Positions 27,051 through 35,880 of a DNA stretch of 46,766 bases are shown here, piece after piece. Source of the stretch: a bacterium (GTDB taxonomy: Bacteria > Pseudomonadota > Alphaproteobacteria > Rhizobiales > JAKIUO01). The stretch's first letter is position 1. Every line of letters starts with the position of its first letter. Location: the NCBI GenBank assembly GCA_024228495.1, contig JAAETJ010001059.1, positions 1 through 46,766 of the forward strand, written 5' to 3'. Position numbers and translations under genes: made by a program. A model generated the notes under the pieces. The model was not told the DNA's origin and did no database searches. It worked only from the letters and a program-made list of their open reading frames with translations.

Positions 27051-27895
27051 TTGATGATCTTCCCCCTTTGCGTGATATTATCCGCACGCACGGTCTGGCT
27101 GCGCGCAAATCACTTGGTCAAAACTTCTTGCTCGATTTGAACCTCACAGCCCGGATCGCTCGCTTTGCTGGTCCACTTGAACAAAGCACGGTGATTGAAA
27201 TTGGACCAGGTCCGGGAGGGTTGACCCGGGCTCTTCTAAGCGCTGGCGCTGTCAAACTTATCGCCATTGAGCGAGACGCTCGCTGTTTGCCAGCCCTGCA
27301 AGAAATCTGTGATCATTACCCCGGCAGGCTGGAGGTTCATAATAGCGATGCGCTGAACTTTGACTACAAACTATTGAGCACAGACAAGAACGTCAAAATT
27401 GTCGCTAATCTACCCTATAATATAGCCACGAAATTGCTAATTGACTGGCTGCGTGTTCCACAACATCCACCCTTTTATCAGTCCATGACATTGATGTTTC
27501 AAAAAGAAGTGGCCCAGCGTATCTGCGCTGATTTTGGTTCCAGGGCCTATGGCCGTCTGGCCGTTATTTCACAATGGCGTACGCGCTCACAAATCGTTAT
27601 GACGCTCCCTGCCCGCGCTTTTACACCGCCGCCAAAAGTCGATTCAGCTGTTGTTCATTTCACGCCAATTAATCCCGTTGGCGAAGTATGTCGGTTGGAG
27701 GATTTGGAAGTTGTGAGTGCCGCCGCGTTTGGACAAAGACGAAAAATGCTTCGAAGTTCATTAAAGCAGATCAGCAAAAGACCGATTGAGCTGCTTGAAC
27801 ACGCAGGAATTGAGCCAAAGAAACGTGCCGAGCAGCTGTCAATCACCGAGTTTACAAGGCTTGCACAGGTCTATGGCTCTATGCGAGCAAATTAG
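27047..27895 (+). CDS. rsmA: 16S rRNA dimethyladenosine transferase RsmA (KsgA)
   Basis: A 282-residue S-adenosylmethionine-dependent enzyme that dimethylates two adjacent adenosines in the 3' hairpin of 16S rRNA during 30S maturation. [17 protein letters not shown] starts the fold, [14 protein letters not shown] is the SAM-binding loop, and [11 protein letters not shown] is the catalytic NxPY motif. The C-terminal helical domain with [15 protein letters not shown] is complete. Translation is coupled to pdxA through the ATGA overlap. It ends 13 bp before the convergent gmk stop. Confidence 0.97.
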   Translation: MIDDLPPLRDIIRTHGLAARKSLGQNFLLDLNLTARIARFAGPLEQSTVIEIGPGPGGLTRALLSAGAVKLIAIERDARCLPALQEICDHYPGRLEVHNSDALNFDYKLLSTDKNVKIVANLPYNIATKLLIDWLRVPQHPPFYQSMTLMFQKEVAQRICADFGSRAYGRLAVISQWRTRSQIVMTLPARAFTPPPKVDSAVVHFTPINPVGEVCRLEDLEVVSAAAFGQRRKMLRSSLKQISKRPIELLEHAGIEPKKRAEQLSITEFTRLAQVYGSMRAN

Positions 27896-27908
27896 CTGGT
27901 TCAACTCT

Positions 27909-28553
27909 CTACAGATTTGCCAGCATATCGTCGACAAAATCTTGTAAAAACAGCATGCGTTGTTTTTTTGCGCGCTCGGCGATGAGGATCGCATTGATCT
28001 CCGTTTGCGCCAACTGCAGATCGTCATTGATGATGATATAGTCATATTCGGACCAGTGGCTGACCTCACGGGCGGCTTCTGACATGCGTTGCGCGATCAC
28101 TTTTGAACTGTCGGTGCCGCGCCCTCTTAGACGTTCTTCCAAGACTTTGGCGGATGGTGGTAAAATAAACACCCGGCAAAGTTCATCGCCGCATGTTTGA
28201 GACAGTTGGGAAGCGCCCTGCCAGTCAACATCAAACAAGATGTCTTTGCCTTCGCTCAAAAGCTGTTCTACCGGCCCTTTGGGAGTGCCGTAATGGTTGC
28301 CAAAAACGCAAGCTGATTCCAGCAATTCCCCATCCGCTTGCATCTTCTTGAACTCCTCAATAGAGACGAAATAATAATTCTCGCCATGAATCTCTCCCGC
28401 ACGGGCATAGCGAGTGGTCACAGAAACGGACATTCTGAGATCGCGATGAGTTTTGCGCAGCCCATCGCATAATGTTGTTTTGCCAGCCCCCGATGGCGAT
28501 GAGACAACCAACATCACACCACGCCGGTTCGTCCATGTGGTCTCTTTATTCAA
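27909..28553 (-). CDS. gmk: Guanylate kinase
   Basis: A 214-residue enzyme converting GMP to GDP with ATP. The P-loop SSPSGAGKTTL is at about residues 18-28; the GMP-binding segment SVTTRYARAGEIHGENYYFVS follows, then LFDVDWQGASQL and the lid region with RLRGRGTD. The start is a TTG at 28553 that overlaps the yicC stop by 8 bp; no ATG upstream in frame fits, and the internal ATG at 28514 would remove the conserved RRG before the P-loop. The yicC-gmk pair is widespread. The overlap suggests coupled translation and a modest initiation rate. Confidence 0.95.
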   Translation of the reverse strand: MNKETTWTNRRGVMLVVSSPSGAGKTTLCDGLRKTHRDLRMSVSVTTRYARAGEIHGENYYFVSIEEFKKMQADGELLESACVFGNHYGTPKGPVEQLLSEGKDILFDVDWQGASQLSQTCGDELCRVFILPPSAKVLEERLRGRGTDSSKVIAQRMSEAAREVSHWSEYDYIIINDDLQLAQTEINAILIAERAKKQRMLFLQDFVDDMLANL

Positions 28554-29433
28554 TGTTTTGAACCTGTTCCTTCATTTGATCGATGATCGTTTTCAATTCG
28601 AGGCCGGCATTTGTCACGTCAATTGCGGTAGATTTTGAACAGATTGTATTCGCTTCGCGGTTAAATTCTTGTGTCAGGAAATCGAATTTGCGGCCCACCG
28701 CCCCTTCAACGAGCAGTAACTCGCGTGCCGAAATGATATGGGCTTTCAGCCTGACGACTTCTTCCTCCAGATCAGCTTTGGTCGCGAGTAATACGGCTTC
28801 CTGGTGCAGGCGTTCCTGGCTAAGCCCGGTATCTGTATCGAGTAATTTTTGCACCTGTTCTTGCAAGCGCGCCTGTATGGCCTTAACCGATCTGGTTTTC
28901 GAATTCTCGATCTCCGCGAGATGTGTTTCTATCTGTTCTATGTGTGCGGAAATGGCCTCAAATAAATGCTGGCCTTCGTCGTTCCGTGCCAAAACGACTT
29001 TGTCCATCGTCATATTCAAACTAGCAAGAAGCGCTTGTTCAAGCTCTTCACGTTCAGACGGGCTGTGCTCTGGTTCAACGACTTCAAGGACGCCACGTAA
29101 TGCCAGTATTCCATCGATACTAGGCTGGCTCGCATCAACAAACATGTCTGCTTTGCGAATCGCTTTTGCCACCTGCTTGAGGCCGTTTTCATTGATCTTG
29201 ATTTCCTGATTACCGGTAATGCAATTAACTTTCAGAGTGAGGTTGCAATTGCCCCTTATGATATTTTTGGCAACCAAAGATCGTGCCTCGGCTTCAAGCT
29301 TGTCATAGCCAGGCGGTAAACGCATCCGGATATCGCGCCCTTTGCCATTGACGGTACGGATTTCCCAATACCAGTTATAGCGACCAATGGCCCCATCATC
29401 TCTTGCAAAACCGGTCATGCTTTTGACAGCCAT
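28546..29433 (-). CDS. yicC: YicC family endoribonuclease-like protein
   Basis: A 295-residue member of the YicC/YloC family, of which E. coli YicC is reported as an endoribonuclease. It begins with the hallmark SMTGFAR and continues with a WEIRTVNGKGRDIRMRLPPG segment. The C-terminal DUF1732 part has GRKFDFLTQEFNREANTICSKS, a D-x-T-N-A-G-L-E-LK segment, and the terminal IDQMKEQVQNIE typical of the family. The middle is mostly helical. It overlaps gmk by 8 bp. Its role next to gmk is conserved but not explained by sequence. Confidence 0.94.
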   Translation of the reverse strand: MAVKSMTGFARDDGAIGRYNWYWEIRTVNGKGRDIRMRLPPGYDKLEAEARSLVAKNIIRGNCNLTLKVNCITGNQEIKINENGLKQVAKAIRKADMFVDASQPSIDGILALRGVLEVVEPEHSPSEREELEQALLASLNMTMDKVVLARNDEGQHLFEAISAHIEQIETHLAEIENSKTRSVKAIQARLQEQVQKLLDTDTGLSQERLHQEAVLLATKADLEEEVVRLKAHIISARELLLVEGAVGRKFDFLTQEFNREANTICSKSTAIDVTNAGLELKTIIDQMKEQVQNIE

Positions 29434-29552
29434 ATTGATCTGAAACCTTTAGAATTAAGCGAAAACGCTATTGTTAGGTAACAATTGCATAATTTGAAGG
29501 GGGTTGCCATATCGGGATTAGGCAATGGTGGAAAACGCAGAAGACCCGGAAA

Positions 29553-30923
29553 CTAGTGTGGTTTGCGGGCCGGTAATGGAATGTTGTTGCCCCAACCATT
29601 AGTGCTTTTTGCCTGTGCTGGCGCTTCTGTGTTCACAGCCACACCGGGAATCGCTTTCTCGATTTCTTTGGCTGGGGGTTTTTGCTTTTGCTCTAAAGCG
29701 GTGAGGCGCGCTTCTTCTGCTTGCTTGCGCTTTTTCTCAACCCGGCGTTTTGCTTCGATTTTACGCCATTTGCGCACATTATTATTATGACTTTTAATAT
29801 TCGGCGCGAAGGCATGCCCGCCGGTGCCATCAGCGACAAAATACAGATCCTTTGTGTCGGCTGGATTTAGCACAGCTTCGATCGCCTTACGGCCAGGATT
29901 GGCAATCGGTGTGGGTGGTAGCCCTTTGATCTGGTAGGTGTTGTAACCAGTTTTCTTGGCCATTTCACTGCGCCGCAAAGGATGTCCGAGTTTGCCTTTG
30001 CCGCCTACCAGTCCGTAAATAATGGTGGGGTCTGATTGCAACTTCATACCTTTGCGTAAACGATTGACAAATACACCGGCAACTCTTTTGCGCTCGCTTG
30101 AACGCCCGGTTTCCTTTTCAACGATGGAGGCCAGAATGAGTGCCTCTTTGGCTGTTTTGAATGGCAGGTTATCTTGACGAGTTGGCCACAGTTTTTTAAG
30201 ATATTTTTCCTGCGCGGCGGCCATCGTTACCAGCAATTCGCGCCGATTTGCTCCTTCTGAAAACTGGAACGTATCTGGCATCAAGCTGCCTTCTGGTGGA
30301 ATAGCGTCGATGCTGCCAGCCAGTTGGGGATGAGCTTTAAGCGCATTGACGACCTGTTCGCTGGTCCAGCCTTCTGGTAATGTCACCTGGTAAAAGATGG
30401 CTTTGCCCCGGACCAGAATATTCAGCACATCTTGCATGCTCGCGGCCTGTGGGATCGCGTATTTGCCGGCTTTCAGCTTTTTGGCAGATTTGCTGGCCAC
30501 GACATGCAACGCAAAAATACGTCGATTGCTGATGATTCCATTTTTTTGCAGTCGAGATGAGATCACACTTAGTCCTTGTCCTTTGCCTACCTCGAACAAT
30601 ACCTCACGTGTCAAGGGACCCGGTTTATCGATTTGCAGGTGCGTAAACATATAAAAGCCAGCAACGCCAATGGCCGCAAAAAAAGACAGGCTCATGAGTA
30701 ACTGCATCAGTTTGAGAGTACGATTACGTTTCTTTTTGGTTTTCAGGAGTCCTTGCTGCGGTTTTGGCTGGGTAATAACCGGTTCAAAATGTTGCGGCTC
30801 CGAGATGGGCTGATAGCCTGGTTCCTGAGCGTGCGAATGAGGCGGCACCTGCCAGTCGTGCTGCTGTGGCACAGAACTTGGAGGGGTGCCTGGTGGTAGC
30901 CCATTGTTTGAATGATCAGTCAT
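29553..30923 (-). CDS. mltG: Endolytic murein transglycosylase MltG
   Basis: A 456-residue membrane-bound lytic transglycosylase that cuts nascent glycan strands. The cytoplasmic N-terminus (about 1-70) is proline/glutamine rich and ends in KTKKKRNR before one membrane helix (LMSLSFFAAIGVAGFYMF, about 76-93). The periplasmic YceG domain contains LPEGWT, SLMPDTFQF, LASIVEKETG with the likely catalytic Glu269, QSDPTIIYGL, YNTYQIKGLPPTPIANPG, and FVADGTGGHAF. A basic, low-complexity tail of about 75 residues follows. Start signals are weak. The gene follows fabF after a terminator-like hairpin, so it may have its own promoter in 30924-31060. Confidence 0.94.
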   Translation of the reverse strand: MTDHSNNGLPPGTPPSSVPQQHDWQVPPHSHAQEPGYQPISEPQHFEPVITQPKPQQGLLKTKKKRNRTLKLMQLLMSLSFFAAIGVAGFYMFTHLQIDKPGPLTREVLFEVGKGQGLSVISSRLQKNGIISNRRIFALHVVASKSAKKLKAGKYAIPQAASMQDVLNILVRGKAIFYQVTLPEGWTSEQVVNALKAHPQLAGSIDAIPPEGSLMPDTFQFSEGANRRELLVTMAAAQEKYLKKLWPTRQDNLPFKTAKEALILASIVEKETGRSSERKRVAGVFVNRLRKGMKLQSDPTIIYGLVGGKGKLGHPLRRSEMAKKTGYNTYQIKGLPPTPIANPGRKAIEAVLNPADTKDLYFVADGTGGHAFAPNIKSHNNNVRKWRKIEAKRRVEKKRKQAEEARLTALEQKQKPPAKEIEKAIPGVAVNTEAPAQAKSTNGWGNNIPLPARKPH

Positions 30924-31060
30924 TGATTAAATTGCGGTTCCCAGATCAGCTGGTTTGACTACCCTAGCCTCACTAAAAGTCAGTTGTAAAATATTTACAC
31001 TATGTCCACCAACGTATCATGGAATATGGCCAAAGCGTGAGCGATTTGGCAAGGGTGGTG

Positions 31061-31081
31061 AAAACAACTTCTGGGAAGTTG
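31061..31081 (-). terminator. Terminator-like hairpin downstream of fabF
   Basis: CAACTTC / GAAGTTG (31065-31081) is a perfect 7-bp stem with a 3-nt loop. Read on the minus strand it follows fabF and is trailed by TTTT; read on the plus strand it is trailed by CATTTTTTC. It could stop fabF transcripts before mltG, and it is symmetrical enough to work in both directions. Confidence 0.6.
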
Positions 31082-31124
31082 CATTTTTTCAACGATTCGT
31101 AATGTAAAAAGCGCGCTGTCGGGC

Positions 31125-32390
31125 CTAGTTCTCAATATTTCGAATGATGATAGAGGCATTGGTGCCACCAAAACCAAATGAATTACTAAGCACCGTATTT
31201 ATCTGCATGGGCTTCTTGGTATGTGGCACCAGATCAATGCTGGTTTCTGCCGATGGATTGTCCAGATTGACGGTCGGCGGGGCGACATTGTCACGAATTG
31301 CCAGAGTTGAAAATATGGCTTCCACAGCACCTGCTGCGCCAAGCAAGTGACCAATGCTGGATTTCGTTGATGACATCGTGAGATCGCTCGCAGCGTCCCC
31401 AAATAGGCGTTCAACAGCACCAAGCTCAATTTCATCGCCCATCGGCGTCGAGGTGCCATGGGCGTTTACATAGTCGATATCAGAAGGCTTGATATTGGCG
31501 CGCTTGATCGCTGCTTGCATACAGCGGTAGGCTCCGTTTCCGCTAACGGCCGGGGCCGTGATATGAAAGGCATCCCCCGAAAGCCCATAACCAACAACCT
31601 CACCATAGATTGTGGCGCCGCGCGCTTTGGCATGTTCCAGCTCTTCGAGAACCATGACTCCTGCACCTTCTCCCATGACAAAACCATCACGCCCTTCATC
31701 ATAGGGGCGTGATGCTTTTTCCGGGCTATCATTATAGCCTTTGGAGAGGGCTTTGGCCGAGGCAAATCCCGCGATTGCAAGACGGCAAATCGGTGATTCG
31801 GTGCCGCCAGCGACCATCACATCGGCATCATCAAGGGCAATCAGACGCGCCGCATCGCCAATGGCGTGTGTGCCTGTTGAGCAAGCTGTCACAACAGCAT
31901 GATTGGGACCTTTTAGACCATGTTTGATGGAGATATAACCGCCAGCCAGATTGATCAGACGTCCTGGAATAAAGAACGGGCTAATACGGCGCGGCCCTTT
32001 TTCTTCCAATAGCAATGACGTGCTGGCGATGCCTTGCAGCCCACCGACACCCGAGCCAACAAGAACACCAGTTCTGAAGGCGTCTTCATCACTTTGGGGT
32101 GACCATTTTGAATCAGCCATGGCCTGATCGGCGGCAGCGATGGCATAGACAATAAAATCATCTACTTTTCGCTGATCCTTTTTGGGTACCCAGTCGTCGG
32201 GATTGAATGTGCCATTGGTGCCGTCACCTCTGGGAATAATGCCGCCGATCTGACATGACAGATCGTCAACCTTAAATTTATCGATACGCTTGATACCGGT
32301 TTTACCCGCTAACAGGCGTTCCCATGTTTCGCTGACTCCGCACGCCAGTGGTGTAACAAGACCAAGACCAGTAATGACGACTCGACGCAT
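31125..32390 (-). CDS. fabF: Beta-ketoacyl-ACP synthase II (FabF)
   Basis: A 421-residue condensing enzyme that elongates fatty acids, including the unsaturated series. The catalytic triad is visible: Cys170 in VVTACSTGTH, His in VNAHGTSTPMGD, and His in SSIGHLLGAAGA. The glycine-rich C-terminal NSFGFGGTNASI is complete. The start was set at ATG 32390, with AAAGGA 8 nt upstream; two in-frame ATG/near codons just upstream (32399 and 32408) lie on top of that site. It lies 138 bp downstream of acpP with a long hairpin between them. The acpP-fabF pair is nearly universal in proteobacteria. Confidence 0.97.
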   Translation of the reverse strand: MRRVVITGLGLVTPLACGVSETWERLLAGKTGIKRIDKFKVDDLSCQIGGIIPRGDGTNGTFNPDDWVPKKDQRKVDDFIVYAIAAADQAMADSKWSPQSDEDAFRTGVLVGSGVGGLQGIASTSLLLEEKGPRRISPFFIPGRLINLAGGYISIKHGLKGPNHAVVTACSTGTHAIGDAARLIALDDADVMVAGGTESPICRLAIAGFASAKALSKGYNDSPEKASRPYDEGRDGFVMGEGAGVMVLEELEHAKARGATIYGEVVGYGLSGDAFHITAPAVSGNGAYRCMQAAIKRANIKPSDIDYVNAHGTSTPMGDEIELGAVERLFGDAASDLTMSSTKSSIGHLLGAAGAVEAIFSTLAIRDNVAPPTVNLDNPSAETSIDLVPHTKKPMQINTVLSNSFGFGGTNASIIIRNIEN

Positions 32391-32453
32391 TTGAACCATC
32401 CTTTGCACTCAATGGATGTGACGATATATCTGGGAAATTTGCCGATTAGCAGA

Positions 32454-32501
32454 ACGTAAACACCTTTGGTGATCAAAATAGATCTCCAGTGGTGTTTACG
32501 T
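32454..32501 (-). repeat. Long hairpin between acpP and fabF
   Basis: CGTAAACACC (32455-32464) and GGTGTTTACG (32491-32500) form a perfect 10-bp inverted repeat, extended by an A-T pair outside. Inside, TGG/CCA and GATC/GATC pair again across a single T-T mismatch, closing on a 6-nt AAAATA loop. The whole element is about 48 nt with some 18 base pairs. On the minus strand it begins 28 bases after the acpP stop and ends 64 bases before the fabF start. It has no T-tract, so an RNA-stability or processing element fits better than a simple terminator. Confidence 0.7.
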
Positions 32502-32528
32502 GAGTATATTACTCGAAATGCTGGAACG

Positions 32529-32765
32529 CTAGGAAGCGTTCTTTTCAAGGAACTTGACCGCATCACCAACTGTCAGAATTGTTTCGGCGGCATCATCAGG
32601 GATTTCGCAGCCAAATTCTTCTTCAAAAGCCATAACAAGCTCAACTGTATCAAGGCTATCTGCCCCAAGATCATCGATAAAACTCGCATTTTCTGCGACT
32701 TTGTCTTCATCGACGCTTAGATGTTCGATTACGATTTTTTTCACTCGGCTGGAAACATCACTCAT
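32529..32765 (-). CDS. acpP: Acyl carrier protein
   Basis: A 78-residue acidic protein that carries growing acyl chains on a 4'-phosphopantetheine arm. The attachment site is Ser37 in [20 protein letters not shown], and helix IV ends with [10 protein letters not shown]. The start is ATG 32765 with GAGGAATT upstream; a frame open eight residues further out lacks a signal. It sits between fabG (261 bp upstream) and fabF (138 bp downstream). The long upstream gap probably contains its own promoter, as expected for such an abundant protein. Confidence 0.98.
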   Translation of the reverse strand: MSDVSSRVKKIVIEHLSVDEDKVAENASFIDDLGADSLDTVELVMAFEEEFGCEIPDDAAETILTVGDAVKFLEKNAS

Positions 32766-33026
32766 TTGCAATTCCTCGCTATAGTTCAACAGTAAAGGTT
32801 ATGTCCAAGGATCTGACGAGAGCGCCTTGAACGAAAGAACGGTTAAGGGCTGATACAATGAATAGTCCCGTTGGGAAAGTCTTTTTCATTTCTGTTGAAA
32901 ACTTCCTCTATCGTGGGCCTTCATGGCCTAAACCCAGTTACATCAGTTTTTATTGATCCAAAGTCGTTAGTGCTTAACAAGCAGGTCCTGCATAGGTTAT
33001 TCCCGCATATTTCGTCTAGGTCAAGG

Positions 33027-33764
33027 CTAGATCATGACCAATCCTCCATTAATATTGAGAGTCTGGCCCGTTATGTAGCCTGCTTCATCGCTGGCAAGGA
33101 ATAAAACGGCATTGGCGATGTCATCTGGTTCCCCTAGCGCCCCTGCCGGGATGATTTGCGTGATGGCGGTTTTTTGCTTCTCATTGAGCAAGTCGGTCAT
33201 GGGAGTAGTTATGAACCCCGGCGCAATACAATTGACGGTAATACCGCGAGGCGCGATCTCACGGGCCATGGCTTTCGACATGCCGATCATACCCGCTTTA
33301 GACGCAGAATAATTACCTTGGCCGGGGTTGCCGACGACGCCACTGATTGAGCTTATATTGATGATGCGGCCATAGCGGCGACGCATCATAGCTTTAAGCG
33401 CTCCCCTGCAAACCGCGAAAGCGGATGACAGATTGACGTTGATCACATCGTCCCATTCCTCATCTTTCATGCGCAGGAATAGATTGTCTTTGGTGATACC
33501 GGCATTATTGACGACGATATCGATCTGTCCAGCCAGCTCTTCGGCCCTTGCATAGAGACCGCTAACGGCTGCGCGGTCCATCAAATCACACGGAGCGGTA
33601 AAAACATTATCACCAAGCTCGTTTACCAGTTCAGCCAATTTTTCTTCGCGGGTTCCAGAGATCACTACTTTGGCGCCTTGCGCATGTAACAATCTGGCGG
33701 TTGCACCGCCAATACCACCCGTGGCACCCGTCACCAAGGCCCCTTTACCGCTCAAATCAAACAT
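33027..33764 (-). CDS. fabG: 3-oxoacyl-ACP reductase FabG
   Basis: A 245-residue short-chain dehydrogenase that reduces beta-ketoacyl-ACP with NADPH. The cofactor loop TGATGGIGGATARLL, NNAGITKDNL, the catalytic Ser (ISSISGVVGNPGQ) and the YSASKAG tyrosine-lysine pair are all present, and the C-terminus GYITGQTLNINGGLVMI is typical of FabG rather than other SDRs. The ATG at 33764 is preceded by AGGGAA with 6-nt spacing; the frame is open two codons further from a TTG. It lies 49 bp after fabD in the fabD-fabG-acpP-fabF series. Confidence 0.97.
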   Translation of the reverse strand: MFDLSGKGALVTGATGGIGGATARLLHAQGAKVVISGTREEKLAELVNELGDNVFTAPCDLMDRAAVSGLYARAEELAGQIDIVVNNAGITKDNLFLRMKDEEWDDVINVNLSSAFAVCRGALKAMMRRRYGRIINISSISGVVGNPGQGNYSASKAGMIGMSKAMAREIAPRGITVNCIAPGFITTPMTDLLNEKQKTAITQIIPAGALGEPDDIANAVLFLASDEAGYITGQTLNINGGLVMI

Positions 33765-33813
33765 GCTCAATTCCCTGTCTAGTTATTCGTTTGGGTTTTG
33801 TGATGAAACCAGC

Positions 33814-34749
33814 TTATTTGCTGGAAAATTCTTCGATTTCAGCTGGTGTGCCGATTGAGGGCGATAGCATGCTGCGCTCAATGCGTCGGGCCAAACCGCT
33901 CAATACTCTGCCCGCGCCAACTTCATATAGAGTGTCAACGCCGCTGGAAGCCATATAAGAGACTGTTTCGCGCCAGCGTACCGTCCCTGTCACTTGTTCA
34001 ACCAGGCGTTGTCTGATCTCGTCTGGTGAAGTGATCGGAGACGCCAACACATTGGCGATCAATGGTACGGCTGGCTCATTGATCGTCACATCGGCCAGCG
34101 CATCCGACATGGCATCGGCAGCTGGAGCCATCATTTGGCAATGGAAGGGAGCGCTGACGGGTAGCAACATGGCGCGCCGAGCCCCCGCTTTCGTAGCAAG
34201 TTCCATGGCGCGCTCAACGGCAGCTTTGCTCCCACTGACAACGACTTGCCCCGGCGCATTATCATTGGCCGCCGCACAAATATCTTCTTGTGCGGCCTGC
34301 TTGGCAATTTCAAGAACAGGTTCAAAATCCAGCCCAAGCAACACAGCCATGGCGCCTCCGCCCACCGGCACGGCTTGCTGCATGGCCTGCCCCCTGATTT
34401 GCAGCAGCTTTGCCGTGTCGGTCAGGCTGATGGCGCCACTTGCCGCGAGAGCTGAATACTCCCCCAGAGAATGGCCTGCCACGAATTTGAGGCTTGTAGC
34501 CATATCAAAGCCCTTGCCCTCAAGAACGCGCATGACTGCCATCGAAACCGCCATCAATGCGGGTTGAGCATTTTCGGTCAAGGTCAGCTCTTCGATGGTG
34601 CCATCCCAGATGATATTCGACAGTTTTTTACCAAGGGCCTCGTCCACTTCGTCAAACACACTTTTGGCAGCGGGATATTGCTCGGCCAGATCAAAGCCCA
34701 TGCCCATTTTTTGACTGCCTTGTCCAGGAAACGTGAATGCGGTGCTCAT
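33814..34749 (-). CDS. fabD: Malonyl-CoA:ACP transacylase FabD
   Basis: A 311-residue enzyme that loads malonate onto acyl carrier protein. FPGQGSQKMGMG begins the fold, the catalytic Ser93 is in AGHSLGEYSALAASG, and the catalytic His is in SAPFHCQMM. The remaining family blocks (VVSGSKAAVERA, EVGAGRVLSGL) are present. The start was set at ATG 34749, which gives the standard length; nine more codons are open upstream from a GTG. It is the first gene of the minus-strand fatty-acid cluster and faces the rpsF operon across a 421-bp intergenic region. Confidence 0.96.
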   Translation of the reverse strand: MSTAFTFPGQGSQKMGMGFDLAEQYPAAKSVFDEVDEALGKKLSNIIWDGTIEELTLTENAQPALMAVSMAVMRVLEGKGFDMATSLKFVAGHSLGEYSALAASGAISLTDTAKLLQIRGQAMQQAVPVGGGAMAVLLGLDFEPVLEIAKQAAQEDICAAANDNAPGQVVVSGSKAAVERAMELATKAGARRAMLLPVSAPFHCQMMAPAADAMSDALADVTINEPAVPLIANVLASPITSPDEIRQRLVEQVTGTVRWRETVSYMASSGVDTLYEVGAGRVLSGLARRIERSMLSPSIGTPAEIEEFSSK

Positions 34750-35170
34750 GGCTCGTTCAATCCTTGTTGTGCTCACTTAAAACTGGGGATTTTGAACTGA
34801 TAACGCAAATGATTATCGTGTCAAGAACATAGGGATGTATAACGATAAGGCGCAAAGCGTAATATGCCTCATATATATACAGGTTTTGCTTGCCAAAGGC
34901 CTATACATACATATATATAACCTGCTTTACGGTTATTGGCCGGTTGGAGGCTGAACGGAAGCATTATATTTTGTTATTGTTGCAGTTCGCAGCAAAATAT
35001 ATTTCATCCCGTGTCTTCACTCTTTTCGGAACTGAATTTTGAGCCTTTTCCCTCTGGGAAGCAGTTGCTCTAAGAGGCTCCGCACCGGACATTAGCGGTT
35101 TTGACAATCGTGTCACCCAAATATCTGGCGGACTTCTCGTTCGCTGGACATTAGAACAAGGCTCATACCC
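34750..35170. other. fabD-rpsF divergent region with TA-rich dyad
   Basis: No gene is visible in these 421 bases. Near the fabD side an imperfect dyad centred at about 34894.5 has CGTAA (34858-34862) opposite TTACG (34927-34931) and ATATATAT (34871-34878) opposite ATATATAT (34911-34918), in exact register. The region must hold promoters for both operons. On the rpsF side TATATT at 34998-35003 is a possible -10, but the nearest -35-like TTGTTG is only 15 bp away. The last 100 bases look like a structured leader and are listed separately. Confidence 0.5.
35076..35160 (+). promoter_or_regulatory. Candidate autoregulatory leader of the rpsF operon
   Basis: Just upstream of rpsF, CCGC (35080-35083) and GCGG (35095-35098) can pair around an 11-nt loop that begins ACCGGA. 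GGACATTAG occurs twice, at 35087-35095 and 35146-35154, the second copy ending 16 nt before the ATG. Many bacteria have an rpsF-leader motif bound by the S6:S18 complex with a key CCG element. The position and the CCG are suggestive, but I cannot fold the sequence reliably or match a consensus by eye. Confidence 0.3.
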
Positions 35171-35614
35171 ATGCCATTATACGAGCATATTTTCATTGCG
35201 CGCCATGATATCTCGGCCCAGCAGATGGAAGCTCTGACAGAGAAATTCACCAGCATTTTGAAAGAAAATGGCGGCAAGGTCCAGACTTACGAATACTGGG
35301 GCCTTAAAAACCTGTCTTACCGTATCAAGAAAAACCGCAAAGCGCATTACGGTTATTTCCAGCTCGAAACGCCCCATGCAGCACTTGCTGAAATGGAACG
35401 TCAGATGACGCTCACCAATGATGTGTTAAGGTTCATGACCATCCGCGTTGATGAGCATGAAGAAGGACCTTCAGCTATGATGCGCAAGTCCGATCGCGAT
35501 GATCGCAAACCTCGCGGCGGACCTGGCGGCGGACCTGGCGGCGGCGGACGATTTGGCGGCGGTGGCCGTGATGGTGGACGCCCACCGCGTCCAAACAATA
35601 GAGATGACAGATAG
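35171..35614 (+). CDS. rpsF: 30S ribosomal protein S6
   Basis: A 147-residue ribosomal protein that binds 16S rRNA with S18 at the platform. The conserved ferredoxin-like part (about 1-95) shows [12 protein letters not shown], the [21 protein letters not shown] block and a [14 protein letters not shown] end. The last 35 residues are a low-complexity glycine/arginine/proline tail ([16 protein letters not shown] followed by [11 protein letters not shown]), longer than in E. coli S6 but seen in alphaproteobacteria. AAGG lies upstream of the ATG. It heads the rpsF-rpsR-DUF2232-rplI unit. Confidence 0.98.
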   Translation: MPLYEHIFIARHDISAQQMEALTEKFTSILKENGGKVQTYEYWGLKNLSYRIKKNRKAHYGYFQLETPHAALAEMERQMTLTNDVLRFMTIRVDEHEEGPSAMMRKSDRDDRKPRGGPGGGPGGGGRFGGGGRDGGRPPRPNNRDDR

Positions 35615-35623
35615 GGATCAATC

Positions 35624-35869
35624 ATGAAAATCGAACAATTACCAGTCCGACGCCCTTTTCATCGTCGACGCAAGACCTGCCCTTTTTCTGGCGATAAAGG
35701 GCTAACCATCGACTATAAAGACGTAAAACTTCTGCAGCGCTATGTTTCAGAGCGCGGCAAAATCGTACCTAGCCGTATCACGGCAGTAACAGCAAAAAAA
35801 CAGCGGGAACTAGCCAAAGCCATCAAACGTGCTCGTTTTCTTGGCTTGTTGCCTTACGTGATTGGCTGA
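35624..35869 (+). CDS. rpsR: 30S ribosomal protein S18
   Basis: An 81-residue basic ribosomal protein that forms a dimer with S6 on the 30S platform. The family pattern is complete: [40 protein letters not shown], and the terminal [15 protein letters not shown]. It starts 9 bp after rpsF with AGGGA upstream. It is followed by a 118-bp gap with a strong inverted repeat. Confidence 0.99.
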   Translation: MKIEQLPVRRPFHRRRKTCPFSGDKGLTIDYKDVKLLQRYVSERGKIVPSRITAVTAKKQRELAKAIKRARFLGLLPYVIG

Positions 35870-35880
35870 AATTAAATAAA

